Below the pieces are notes generated by a model that was not told the origin of the DNA, made no database searches, and saw only the letters and a program-made list of their open reading frames with translations. A stretch of DNA of 64,000 nucleotides from Daphnia carinata (Eukaryota; Arthropoda; Branchiopoda; Diplostraca; Daphniidae): the NCBI RefSeq assembly GCF_022539665.2, contig NC_081331.1, positions 10,385,534 through 10,449,533 on the forward strand, given 5' to 3'. Made by a program: the position numbers and the translations under genes. Shown piece by piece: positions 39,533-52,871 of this stretch (position 1 is its first letter; every line of letters starts with the position of its first letter).

Positions 39533-42527
39533 TCTGTTTAAATTTTTCAAGGTGTTATGAATATGAAATTAATCAGGCACTTGCAACAACAACACGCTCC
39601 ATTCGACGAACAATTAAAAAGAAACGAGATAAACGATACAGTGTGTTCTACTGGAATCCTAATCACTGATTAGACAAGCAAAATGATATTAGGCCCATAA
39701 TAAGTGAATTTGCCTGGCGGTATCGTCCTATATGAGCAGGGTGGGATAGGGAGGAGTGGCACACGCAATAAATAAGCTGATGGCAGTCCCGATGTTGACT
39801 CCCGGTCGTGATGATACTCTATCTTAACTTACTGTACTTTTCAATGGCGACACCAATGATGGCGTTGGTGATAGTCTTAACAGCAGTTTGAACTGATATA
39901 TGAAATATACCGGATAATGGTGGGGGAGACAAGAGTCGACAGAGGTGTGAGGGGATAACTGGATAACATCATCTACGATATAGTTTGCCGTTGAGATTGT
40001 TGCTCGCTCTACATATACCACTGCTGGTCACACAAAACGGAAGGACTTGAGCTAGGGCCACGACAATCAACTTGTCTAGTCCTACCTTTTCTGAGTTCTC
40101 TCGTTGTGTATGAAGTTGTCGTTGATGACGTGCGAGCTTCGTGTTCACCGAAAGACGAATTACACATATGCACCGGGATCGAGTTGTGCTGCTACAGGTG
40201 AGCAAAGTCGGCTACCAACTGCAGCCGCTTGAACGAAAGGCAATTTGGCCAGCCTTTTTTATGTGGTTGTCTTTTCTTTCTCCGCTTCGAAAAAAAACCC
40301 TCACGCAGTTAGGTCTTTCACTCTCACACGCTCCTTGTGTAATGCACTGGGGCCGGTGTCTTATACCACGTAGGGCAAGGCACTTGGACCGACCTGTTCG
40401 TTCGGCGCGTCCACCGCGAAATGGAGCAGCCGCCCTGTCGGACTATGTTCCCTGACTCTCCCCCCTTCTCTCGACTCTCTTCCTCCTGTGGCATTGTCCG
40501 TCTGCCCCAGGACGTCGTAGCACTAAGAGGCAGGGCCGTGCTCATGCCGGTTTCAGTCAATGACGTCATCAGTCGATGGCACTTTTAATTGTTTAAGAAG
40601 TTAATGAGGGACAAATCGGAATTAAAGAGGGAAATATTCCGCATTGAAAATATTCGAAACAATTTTCTTTATTTATTTATTTTTTTTTTCGTTCTTTGTT
40701 GCAAGTCTTTCTGTTTTCACTCTTCACTTTTTTTCTTATCAATTGTCTTGTCCGTGACGACGCTATCACCAACAGGGCCGGCAGGTAAATATGTAGACAG
40801 ACTGTATTTGTAACTGGTTGCAAGATAAGACAAAAAAAAACGGACGCAACGCAGTCAGAGCGCGCAAGCGTTCTTATCAGCAGCGCATGTATCGCGCGAT
40901 GTGTGTAGACGGATCGTCAAAGATGATGAGGGGAGGGGGACCTATGCGCAGACAGGGCATATACATTAAACAGTTTAATAGGTTATTTAAATCATCAAAA
41001 AAAAATCCCATCAGGGGAGGTTTGCAAGGCAGATTGCGAAAGCATTTGATCGAATTTCTGACACATTCAAGAATGAAATCTAGTAAAATTAAACAATTAG
41101 TTTAGGCAAAAGATATGGTATAATTCCCGTTACATATGAGCGACCCTGAACGCGCAGATATCCGCTCGACATCCGGACTATTTTTTTTCTAACGGCTATC
41201 CGATATAAGTTTAACTCCCGACGTCATTTTGTTTTCATGCCAAGGTATACGTTGTAAAGATAAGACCAATCCCCAACCTTCCATTTGCGTAATAATCCAG
41301 TTAGAAAAATGAAAACGGGACAACTTGAGAAACTGGCAACCCAGCATTCCCTGCTAAAAACTAATGCTCGTCCTTATAAAAATGGACTAGATCTGTCAAG
41401 TGTAGAGAGACGCTCTGTACGTTTTAAAACAAATGAAGTCATACAGGAGAGAAGAAAGAAAAAGGAATTCAGGTCAAGTCAATATCCGATTTAAGCTTGA
41501 CATGTAGGAAAAACAGTTTCCTCCTCGGCTCCATATATTTAGGCTTAACTAACAAAGGTTTCTAGCGTCTTCCGGAACTACCTCCGGCTGTTCCCATTTT
41601 TTTTATTTTTAACACGTAAAAGCGTATCCTCATTCACGCAGTTCCTATACGCCATAAACAATGTTAAATAGCAAAAACGTTTTTTTCAGATACAAACTGT
41701 GGTATATTCAAATAATCGTTCGTTAAGACGGGAGAGTTATACAGGCCACGCTTTCACGTATGACATAGACCGCGAATTGTGTTTTTACTTCCAGGTGATT
41801 GCAATCAGGAATGGGAAGAACAACACGAGTCTCAACAACAAGAATTAAGTAAACTTACACTCACGTCAGGAAAACTGTCACACACACCAGACGCCGCAAA
41901 AAAAGACACAAACGGAGACATTGAAGAGATTACAAGTGCACTTGTAGAATATGAGATTACTATCATCAAAAATTTTAAGGAGAATTTCAACTGAGAAAAG
42001 AATTAAAAAGGAACAAAATAATCAATATAAAAAAAGGAGGAGCATCGTATTGAGAGGTGGGGTGGCCGGAAATTAAAAAAAGGGGGAAGGGGGAATCATA
42101 ATGACATGCAATAATGTCAACGTCTCTCTTTCTTTGGTCTCGGCTGTATACAAAACGTCTCTATTTGTCGAAAATATTTTTCAATTTTGAAAAATAAAAG
42201 AACGACCTGAGATGCCCAGTGATTCACGAAAAAACAAAAACTATAACTAAGTAATGCTAAATAATAATAAGCAATGAATGGTCAACTAAAAATCGCACTG
42301 CGCTGGAGCAAAAAGAAAACAAAAATGAACGAACTAGAAAGCACTCACCAAAAAAATCGTAGTCACTCAACTACATTTTGTTTGTACGGTTGATTAAAAA
42401 AAAAGGGATTATTAAAAAAAAAAATGAATCTAAAAACACCCCAGGAGCATAAAATCAAAAATGTCGATACTTATACGAGTCATTTGGAATCCTAATAAAA
42501 GTCGATAGATTTTAAAAAGATATTCAT
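39533..42527. other. Intergenic region between the serpent-like and GATAe-like genes
   Basis: It holds the presumed promoter and 5' UTR of the serpent-like gene (near 39.5-40.6 kb) and the 3' UTR of the GATAe-like gene (near 42.0-42.5 kb). A TGACGTCA palindrome is at 40561-40568. No coding exon is supported; short plus-strand frames at 40589-41494 and 41779-41994 lack any domain. Confidence 0.45.
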
Positions 42528-45500
42528 TTAGCTGGACATAAGCGACTGTGGTTGATCTCCGGAGCAATCTTCTGGCGAATGTTGTTGTTGCTGTTGGATC
42601 ACATTGCCATAATAATGTTGTTGTTGGCTATTGGCCGTTGAATAATAGGAGGAAAAAGCTCCGAAATCATTATTATTCAAACCGCCATTTGCACCGGCGA
42701 CGCCACCATTTTGAGATGAGATGATGTTGTTGTTGGGACTGACCGAGCCCGGATACGATGATGAAACGGGCGAATTATTACTGCTGTAATGTCCAGCTCC
42801 ACCGCTGCTACTGCAACCGGGCTGCTGATGTTGCTGGACAGTCATATTCATGGCCGCCATCGGTGGTAGATCGTAACACTGTTGATGTAATTGCTGTTGA
42901 TGATGGTGGTGTGATTCTACCGGACTGGCATTGCCGCTAACGTACGGCGACGTGTTCTCCGGCGACAAGCAATCGCCATCTATCATAAACCACAAAAAAA
43001 AGATTTGATTTAATAAACATCGAATTAAAAAAAAAAAACTGTGAAAATGAAATGTGAATATTTGGAACCCGGTAGTTTTGAAAATAAACGTTAGCTATTT
43101 CCCAACCAATTGAAAATTCTTTAGAGGAGGGACTTGTAATGAAAACATTTGGACCCAAAAAAAAAATAGAGATGCAATTTGAGACCACTCGGGCTTATCA
43201 ATTTCTACGAAATGGATCCGCCAATCACCATCAAGCAAATCCCGCTAGGATTGAATCCGAACTCCGAACAAACAAACCCGGCGAAATTGGAGGATTGCCA
43301 AAGGACCATTGCAGAGGTCATCGTTACAACACACGCGTCTACCACCAACATATGAAATTAAAAAAAAAATGATTCACTTCCTATTTACCATTTAGAACTG
43401 AATGTTCGGTTTTGATCAAGTCGCTGTGGTGAATGGGACTCATGCTGTTGACAGGGTCCTGGTGATGATGATGATGCTGGTAAACTAACTTGCTGTTGCC
43501 ATTGCCCATCATCATGGAAATCGGAGCTCCGAACGAGTTCGGAGAGCCCGGATTCAAATGATTCGAAAGACTAGGTAACGATTGCTGTTGCTGCGATTGA
43601 TTGTGATTCATATGGTGATGCTGATTCAAATGATTGTGATGTCCGGAATGGCCAGCCGAACTGCCTGAAGATGTCGGAACGGCACCCAATGCAACTTTGC
43701 TGACAGGTGTGGTGTCTCCCTTTCGCTTGCGTTTGCGGGTCTGTAAGTTTTAAAAAAATATATTATTTTAATTCATTGACCTCTAATGAATTTTGCAATT
43801 ATTTCTACCTGGATGTTGTCCTTCTTCATGGCCAAAGGCCGGTTGACTCCGTGCAATTTGAAATAGAGACCGCAAGCATTGCAAACGGTTTCTCCCTGAT
43901 TGTTACGGCGCCACAGAGACGTTGTCGTCGTCGCACAATTGGCGCACCGCAAACCCAGACGTCGCGTAGTCGACTGCAATGGGAATAACACACAAAAAAA
44001 AAGGTGAAGAAATTTATCGTTATGCGTCGAATTAGCTGTAAAGATAAGCTTTTGTTTTGCTGCTAATGCAACAATCAGATAAAACAAGGTTGAAGTTCTT
44101 ATTGAGTGCAATTACGATTATTACGAGTTATTAAATAATTACCAAGCGGCGCGTTTGCTTGATGAGAGGACGCTGAGTTCCGTTGTTCATCTTGTGGTAC
44201 AGTCCGCAAGCGTTGCACAAGTAATGACCGGTGCCGTCGCGACGCCACAACGGCGTCGAAATTGATCCGCAGTTGACGCATTCTCGGCCGTCCACCTGCT
44301 CGTAGTCTTCGTCTGCTGGTAAAAGAAGATGAAAAGAAATTAAATATTAGTATTACATTTGGGGGGGGGGATTAAAGTTAAAGAGGAAAAAGGGGGGTTC
44401 GTTATTTCTCATGTTAACTAACATTCTAACGCTGAAAATCGAGATTTAACCTCCCCAAAAGAAAGTGGTAAATGGACCAAGAGGAACTCTTCTTTACACA
44501 CGAGTGTGCGGTAATATGAGCAAAGAAGTTAACACTTGAACCTGCTGCTAGTATCCAAGTCTCCTCCCCCTTTTTTTTTGTGGACGGCTCACACATTTGT
44601 AACTCGCGCCCGGCTGCTGCGTGTGTGCATCGGTAAGAACAAGACAATTTACGACTTTTCCTCCCAAATTACAAATTGTTACATACAGCTAAGAAGAAAT
44701 AAGAATCTCTACACTTGGCAAGTCGATGTTACACCTCGTTATTCTTACATAAATTTAATTTTTGTTTTAAATCTTTATATCTTAAAACATGCACGGAATT
44801 CCCTTTAGGCGCAGCGGAAGCGTGCTGGGCCCATAACCCAAAGGTCCGTAGACCGAAACTACGCTCTTCTTTAAAATGAATATTTGTTTTTTGGCCAAGT
44901 TAAATCAAAAATGAACATTTTACATGTCATCTTTTAACTAGTTAAAAAAAAAACTGTAGGATATGACGAGGGGTTCTTGTTTCTTTGAGTTGACAAAATG
45001 GAGCGGGATCTCGAATTTACATTTTTTCTTGCCATTCGATTTTTTTTAAACTTTAGAAAAATGGAAGACATCATTTAAGTAGGAGAAGCGTTAGATCATT
45101 AAATCACACAGCGCTTTTTTTTTCTGTGATGCTGATAACCTAAGCGATGCGCTTTGCGTGACCTTTTTCTCCAACTGTGTGGTAATTCGAAGCCCCCTGC
45201 ACCGACAGCTATGGATGTAAAGCCCCGGGATTGCGCGCTTCTTATTTTCTAACATGAATCTTTTTTTTTTCAGAGTGTTTCGTTATTATTTCCCTTTTTT
45301 CCCAATACAAACAAGCCAAAGCAGAACTAAATTAGCTTGGGGGAAATGTCATTTGAAAAAGAATATATGATGTCGAACAGTTCACATGGTAACTCCTATA
45401 GAATGGGCGCTCCGCGGCATCGCTTAATTTTGTAAACCTTATCTTTTTTTAAATTTTTCTAATTTTGTTTTTTTCTGGACGCGCAAAAAAAAAAAAAATG

Positions 45501-47348
45501 AACGCTGACCTCTATCACGCCCCAAGTCGACGTCAATTTCTCGACTGGGTGTCAGCAAATACGGTAGCAACACACGCGGAGAGCCCTGCCCTTTTAAAAT
45601 AAAATACAAAATGGATGCTGGACATGAATTTCGCTTGCGAGATGAAATATTAAAAAAAGAAGCTGAGTCTATTGGATTTGGGTGTTTCGCGGAAAAAATA
45701 ACGAGTCAGCGACGAGAAGGACGACAAGAGGGGGGACCCCTCTGCTGGCCTGGACGGGGAAAGTTTGTTTCTGCGAAATTGATCAGCAAACATGGATCTA
45801 CAGCGTGTTTGAGGTCGTGGTTTGTGTTCCAGCTGAACAGAAGAGGGGGGAGAACAGCCTAGTGATACTGTTGACTCGATCTCAAAAGAGGCCGAACACA
45901 TCGATGTCCAAAAACTCCGTTGACTGGCCGTCTATTTTTCTTGTCCTTTTTCTGACCTCGAATGACCTGCTAGAGATAGGCTCTGGGCATGTAATGCTAC
46001 AGACTGGGATACTATAAGATTGGCACAGGTGCGCTGAGTCAACTGTTGGGACCCCCCCCCCCCCTTCTAAACTTCTTTCTCTTTTAATATATATTTTTTA
46101 CGCTTTGCCTTGCTCGCGTCTTGGCCGCCCCCCCCCCCTTGCTCTCCACTACACACAAAACTTGTTTGGCCTTTTTTTTTCTAACGCGGCGTGTTGACAA
46201 TACCTCGGGGATACCGCGCCGATATACAAACTGTACACAATAAGGTTTTTTCCTTTTTTTGTTCCATCAAACAAGACCATTTCTTTTTTTTTTAATACAT
46301 GCCATCCCTTTTTGTCCATCCCGCCCACGAAAAAGAATAGAAACATGTGGGTCGATGAATTTGCAATCATTAAACAGTGATAAGTTGTTAATAAAAAGGT
46401 GTGACTTACTATTCATGGTGCAATAAGAGCTGAGCATCATCGACGCTGGACTGCCTCCGTATTGATGCGAAAGATGGTGACGGTTGTTGTTACCCGGTCC
46501 GCCCCGATTTCCATTGCCGGTCCATGCGCTGGTCGAACTTCCACCGAGATCTTTAAAATAAAAAAAAAAATATTTAAATATTTATTTAGAAATTTTATTG
46601 TTTAGTTGAACTTACTGCTTGAATCGAATGGAGGAGAAGAGGGAACGTTAGGCCATCCGGCAGCGGCGGCTGCAGCAGCAGCTGCGGCCGCTGCGGCCGC
46701 CGCCGCAGCTCCGTAGTCACCGTACGTTGCGGCGTAAGGCGGAAGGCGAGTAGTAGCAGTTGCTGAACCACTTCCTGCTGTCGTGCTGTTTCGAGGCGAC
46801 GTCGGCGTCGATGGCACAGAGCTGACCACGCTATTGTAACGACTCATAACTCCGCCATAGTTTGACTGCTGTTGATTCTGGTGATGATCCATCGAACCTG
46901 TTTAATCATTTTTTAAAATATCGAACAATCAACGATGAAATCGAAAACACCGGACGTACCCTGAGCCATCCAGTGATGATTGTTTGATGGTCCGTCGTAG
47001 TAGAGCACAGGTGAGCCGACAGGCCCTGAATTATTGAGACTACCACCTGTTGATCCTGAACTGTTGCTGTAGTAACTGCTGCTGCTGTTGATTGCACATC
47101 ACAATCAGATTGGATTTATTAAAATTGATATTGTCAAAGTGGCAGACTCACCTGAGCGTAATGTGCGCAGATTGCGATGTTGTCAGATGACCGTTGTGAT
47201 CGTCCTGACTACCAGGACTTCCGTCACAATCTGGATGATCGTGATGATGATGATGGTAGTCAACACTGGCCGAAGAACTGACCGGACCGGCCGTCAAGAC
47301 AGTATCTGGAGCTTCGGTTTCAGTCGGAGTTGGTAAACCTCCAAACAT
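42528..47348 (-). CDS. GATA transcription factor, GATAe-like (GATA4/5/6 class)
   Basis: Eight coding exons on the minus strand: 47348-47152, 47084-46960, 46897-46616, 46550-46410, 44315-44143, 43973-43809, 43740-43389 and 42979-42528, giving 628 residues with all phases consistent. Finger 1 (C261/C264/C282/C285) has tail [15 protein letters not shown]. Finger 2 (C316/C319/C337/C340) reads [18 protein letters not shown], with tail [19 protein letters not shown] split by an intron after DNIQ. The N-terminus has poly-Ala and Ser/Asn-rich exons; the C-terminus is His/Gln/Asn-rich. It is the most upstream of three same-strand GATA genes. By elimination it is the likely GATAe orthologue, the midgut/endoderm factor of insects; this paralogue assignment needs a phylogeny. 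The exon 5 acceptor is a NAGNAG site (44315 or 44312) and the exon 2 acceptor lies in a CAG repeat, so one-residue variants are likely. Confidence 0.82.
44808..44873 (+). pseudogene. 5'-truncated initiator tRNA-Met copy
   Basis: It reproduces the body of the tRNA at 53522-53593 from the D arm on: GCGCAGCGGAAGCGTGCTGG, the CCCATAA anticodon loop and the T arm. The 5' acceptor strand is replaced by unrelated sequence (TCCCTTT) that cannot pair with CTCTTCT at the 3' end. The anticodon stem has one new mismatch (CTGGG/CCCAA). The T-stem changed on both sides yet still pairs (CGTAG/CTACG against CGTGG/CCACG). It lies antisense inside intron 4 of the GATAe-like gene. Confidence 0.8.
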
Positions 47349-48808
47349 TTTTTTTTAAAACTTGGTCAGACGATTACAAGAAGATGAAGGACAAAATGAA
47401 ATTGGATGATGAAGCGATTGTTAACTTGTGAATTTCACCACCGTTTTTATTTTTTTAGAAAAAAAAAATGTTATCTAACAGGAATCAAGATGTGCACATG
47501 CGTCGACTTGAGAGACAGGCGACAGAGTGAAGAACTGGATTGTCGGCATGCGCCATGATACATCGAACATGGATCCCATCGCCCATTTTGCTGCTGTGGC
47601 CCTCCCTCCTCGGCCGATTCGGAGGGCACAGGAGGGGCTGAAGGCGTGGCTTCGGCTCATCCACGGCTGAGCACCACTGACATCCAGCAATGCTCGTTCC
47701 ACACAGTCCCCTCCTTTTTTCGTGTTATTTTCTTCTCCCTTAATTTCATGTTTATTTCTAAAAAGATTTCCTTCGACTTTTTTTTTTTTTTGGAGGAAAG
47801 TGAATTCGGTTGGATCAGTTTCCCGCCGCTATCACCGCAAAAATCCCATCCGTGAAGTTAGGGTTCACCACATACGCAGCCGCTGAACGCACAGGGAACA
47901 TTTTTTTTTTTTTGTTAAATAGGCATTCAGTATTCGTACAGATTTTTATTTCATTTCCTTTTGTGTTTCGTTTTACCCTTACGACCACTTTACCGCAATT
48001 CGACGCTGTTATTACACAAGGTATTCTCGGCGTGTAAACGTCGTCCGCAATGAAGTTTAATCCGTTTCCTCCTCCTAAAAATAACATTTTTTGGTATTAT
48101 TAAAATTTTATTACATTTAAAATTATCACTTCTCACAAGTTAAGGGAAATTAAACTCAGATTTATGCACTTCTTCGCTTGTGTGTAAATTAGTTTGTCGA
48201 ACTCTAAACGTCTTATCTCTGGGCGGTTTCTTCAACTGCACCAAGAGGATGGAGATGTTCCCCCACAAAAAAATATATATACACATACGTTTATGATACA
48301 CACAAAAAAATAAAAGAAATGGCCATGTGTCAAAACAATGTCGTCCTGTAATGGGGCGTTTTTGTTTCTCCCTTTTTTTCTTTTTAATGTCTTAAGTTTG
48401 TGCCAGTCAACGAGCGGCCATTGTCCCAGTCTGGAAGACAAATGAAAAAGGCAGTTGCATTTTTAGGATACGGTGGTCAACTACACGAACTGATATTACG
48501 ATTGCGTAAGACATCAATCCGCCCGTAATGAAACAACGATGACCCCATACCTAAAAAAACTAAAGGACATTAAAAACATAACTGAAGATGCTGTAAGACT
48601 GGCTGAGAAGAAATCCAATGACGATGGCTTTTCTTCCCGCCGAGAATTCCAATATCTTGATGATCTAAAAATGCTAGAAGGTTGAGAATAGAAGGGAAAA
48701 TCCAGTAGCACATTTTGTATCGTCCCAAGAAGCGAGAAACATAAAAAAAAAATTCCCTAATGACGGGAGGAAGAAAAAAAGGAAAAAAAAAAAAATGAAA
48801 ATTGGTCG

Positions 48809-48823
48809 AGATAACGATTATCT
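48809..48823. promoter_or_regulatory. Palindromic double GATA site
   Basis: AGATAACGATTATCT holds two convergent AGATAA cores in a near-perfect palindrome, about 1.5 kb upstream of the GATAe-like start. Palindromic GATA sites are known to be bound cooperatively through both fingers of vertebrate GATA factors. Function here is inferred. Confidence 0.4.
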
Positions 48824-48999
48824 TTTTTACACACTTACGAGAATAGGGTCCTCATCATCGCAGCGTACATGCAAATATTTGAACAGTGGCGGAATTCATT
48901 GAAGCACTCACAGAGACATAAAAGAAACCAACGACGGATGCTGGCGAGGGTTCGGGGGGTATAATAAGTGGCAGTCCTCGTCGCCGATTGGTCAGATTG

Positions 49000-49016
49000 T
49001 TATCTTACGCTGATAA
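49000..49016. promoter_or_regulatory. Paired GATA sites
   Basis: TTATCT at 49000-49005 and TGATAA at 49011-49016 lie on opposite strands five bases apart, about 180 bp from the palindromic site. Together they make a compact four-site cluster upstream of a GATA gene. Confidence 0.35.
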
Positions 49017-52000
49017 CAAAAATTAAAAAGAAAAGAAAAAAAGATTTAAATGATCAACTCTTCTCTGCTTTATGATTTAAAAGAGAATCTTTCGATTCTC
49101 ATGGTCTTTTTGCATTAAAAATGCGCAGTTTGATCGGGTTAATCAGTCAAGTTCAACACGCGCACAACTGAACAACTGTGCATATATTTACTATAGGCAC
49201 TTGAGCTTTTCAGCAAGTTATACACTTTCTTCTCTTTTATTTAATTTTCTTTTTTTTTTTTGTTCTCGTCCTTTCCTATTACGAGAGAGAGTGAGTCAAC
49301 ACCGGCCATCCAAGTCTTCTATTTGAACAATTATTTTTTTTTTGAAACAGAATATATACGGCACGCGCTGTTCATCGTCACGGTTTTAGTACATATAGAA
49401 AAGGAGCTGTGTTAGCTAAATGAGCGAAGAAAGAGGGGGTGGTGCAGGGCGGATATCCGAGAAAAGTCAAGAAGACCCGTCCGGATGTTCCCGAACGGGA
49501 AGAGAGTGAAAGCAGCATCCTACACACACCGTGGTGGTGGGCGTACCTGTTTGTTCTTCTTCAACTTGACCTAGTACCTTTTTTTCCTTTGCGCCTTCCG
49601 CATCACGAATGTAGGCCGTAACGTCCAGCTTGACATCGTATGCTTTAATCTTTTATTAGCAAGATACAATTATGTCATTGTTCTACAACCTTCTTGATTC
49701 GACGGTGCGAAGGCCGAGGTGTTTAAGCTTAAAAATAATGCGGGTCATTTGAACTGACCGATCGAAAGGATTTCCCCCTCCATTTTTATATAACAATGTT
49801 GCGCATTGTAATAATCCCGATGGGGCTGTCAGTGATTAAAGGAATAGCGATTGCTCTAATACTTTTCTATAGTTAAAGAGATTACGTGTGTCACTATTTT
49901 GTACCACATTGTTTATAGTTACTCAATAACAAGCATTAAAACGATGTGTGTTTTGTCTTTTGAAACATTTCCTATGGATGCTGCTAGTCTAAAAAATAAA
50001 ATAAAAACTGTGTTTTCAAGCGAACCCGCCCCCCTTTTCAGACGGGCCGGACGCTGTGCGTGTTTGCTTGATTTTGCGCTGGCTGCTTGTGTATATATGG
50101 GCGACACACAGGGGAAAGAGACTCGGTCCAGCTCTCATTTTCTTTTTACTAGATGTTTTTCTTATTTTGAAAAATTTTCTCTTTTTGCTTTTCTTTCGTC
50201 TGTGTGTGTGCTAGCCTCCCAGTTTTTATCTCGTTGAACCATTTGCTTTGCTAAGGGACTCCCCCTTCCTTCCCTCCTCCCACAACCAGTGAATATCCTG
50301 TAGTAGTTGAGGCTTCAAAAAAATAAAAAATCGAATACAATAAGCTTCAATGTTCATCATCTTTATTTTTTCATTTTCAAAACCCGAAGCGGCCCATAAT
50401 GAAGTATAAATAACACTAACGAAGTACGCGTTAATTCTTTATGCATGTGTTCACTGCGCTAGAACACGCAACTCCCTTTCACATCTGTAGACAAAAAAGA
50501 AGCTGTACGATGTCAAAGGGTCATGCTGAAAATCAATCCCGCACAATATTCACTGTTTCTGCAAAAGACCGTGTTTCTTATAGTGACGCGCAGTGCATCG
50601 AATTTACACATGTCCCACATCATCCAGCACGAATTGATGAAATTTAAAATGAAGTGGTTCAGCACAAATGTAAATTTGTGGTAGCACGGATGAATATTCG
50701 ATTTTTTTTTTGTTCAAACATCAAGGATTGCTTGTTGATGCAGAATATTCAAATTTATTCCGAATAGTATAGACGAGAATTCGTGAGACATCGTCTTGTT
50801 TAAAGGTCACGAGTTGAAAGTAACCCAATACTTTAGTCGAAAAAAATATAAAAATTAATGCGCTGAATTTATTTTTATTTATTTAACTTTTCCAAATATT
50901 TTTCGGAGAAATTTCGTCGATGTTGAGCACTTCCATGTTATGCATAAATTTTTTTTTCTTTCGCCAAACACTGTAAAAGAGAGATCGGATTGCACCACCA
51001 AAAGTCATTGGCTACGTGCAACTCTGGAACGTAGACTTCCTGCATCCATGCCGTTTTACACATCCAACTGGTATCATTCACGGAATAGAGGATAACATTC
51101 AAACTAATTACTGACGCAATTGAACGATCGTTTTGCGTTTCCTAATCAAAGTAGACATGATCTAATTTTTTGTTTAATTCGTCGTTAGGTAATAGAAGAT
51201 GCCTCAAAGCCGGAACTGATGACACACTCAATGACGCACGAAGAGAATCGTAAAGCAGCAAACGGAAAACTCTTTTTGTCAGTGACATTTAAAAATAAAG
51301 GCTTTCTACTCATTTGCTAAAAAACAAACGAGAGCGAAAACAAGTGTTTGCGGGCATGACATCAGACCCTGCGTCAACGCCCGTTCTTCCTTTTCCCTAC
51401 CAAATGCGTCGTCAACATTTATGTGTGTGTCCTTTTGCACAGCTGGAATGTCCACGAAACAATGGCCCATACAACAAGTTTATACATTGATTTTTCTTTT
51501 GCACATGCTGGACAACCAACAAGGGAATACCCAACGAGACCAGTGAAAAAATGGAAGAATGGCCAATGATTTGTCTCGCAGGTGGATGATGATGATGTGT
51601 CCATGTGCGTGCACCGGGTGCTGTCAGTCCGAACGCGTGCGATGATCATCAACGACCTCCCATGTTGTGGGTGTGTTGCTGCCGCGGACAATTGAGTTGA
51701 GGGCGGCTTTTTAGGGAAACCAATACCCAGCACATAAAAGAATAGAAGACTAAAGAAAGGGTCAGTATAATAGGGCAAACATTTAACGCGCGTAGAACAG
51801 GTGTGTCATCACACCTGAAGTATCCAATAACAACAAAAGATGCCGAGCGCACGAGCTCTATTTAATTTCTTTTTGCAAGTCTATATACTATACATAAATC
51901 AAATTCTGTAGACCTATACACATAAAAGAAGAAGAAAAAAAAGTCGAATATATATATATACCCCTGGTTGATGGTGTCAATGCGCGAAAAAGTCAATGAT

Positions 52001-52814
52001 GACCTCTTCTATTTCGTTTCTTTTTCATGACCCTCCACAGAAAGAAAAAGGAGTGAGACATGACCCTTTTTTTTTCTTCTTTTACCCTCATCTCTTGTAT
52101 GTGATGTTGGAAGCTTGGGTACCAGAGGCTCGATGATTTACAACCCCCTCGTTTTTCTCTTTATTTTTTATATATACTGGTGCAGCAGCGTATCTTTAGT
52201 ATACATTTATTTTTTTTTTTACTTATTCGAATTTTCTTGCTATTTAATTTTTCTTTTTGAGGGGAAGAGAAGACGCAGCACCATGTGCGAGTTTGCTTAG
52301 CGATTAGGTCCGGCTCTCTCTACACAGCCTTCCTGCGGCCTCCGCCTCTTCCAACCGCCCCGAAGAAGTATGAAGAACATAAAAATTGGTCCGTCTGTGT
52401 ATTGCTGATAGCAAAGAAGAAGAAGAAAAAAAAAATGTTCCTTCCTCTCTTTTTTTCAACTCGCGTCAGGGTTGTTGGCTGTGTGCCTTTCCTTTGTTTT
52501 CCCTTTTTCTCTTAAATATGTGTCAAAACATTGAAAACGGACCGCCTCCCCTCTCGCTGATGACTCAAAACAGCAGACAGAGAAGCTTAGTTTTTGAATT
52601 AAAAACATTCATCATAGCCTTGGTTCAACCTTGAGTCATAATACTATGTATTTCTGTAACAATATCTTTTTACTGTGAAAATGCTATTATGAAATATACC
52701 AATAACAACGAAGACGTCCCATTGTCAAGTTCATTGCGACCAAGTGAACTGAACTTTACCTGACTAGCGAAGAAAAGAAAATATAGTTGAGATAAAAAGT
52801 CTGGCGACGACCGT

Positions 52815-52871
52815 CCATCGTTATCTTTTTTGTTCTTCCTCGAAAAAAGTTCACATACAAGATAACGATGG
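52815..52871. promoter_or_regulatory. 13 bp inverted repeat with a GATA site in each arm
   Basis: CCATCGTTATCTT at 52815-52827 is the exact reverse complement of AAGATAACGATGG at 52859-52871, separated by 31 bases. Each arm carries one AGATAA core with identical flanks. It sits between the GATAe-like gene and the initiator tRNA. Confidence 0.45.

Noticed and set aside
47815-48087. Minus-strand open frame just upstream of the GATAe-like start
   Set aside because: No ATG context, domain or donor that joins to 47348 in phase. It could be 5' UTR but cannot be supported as coding.
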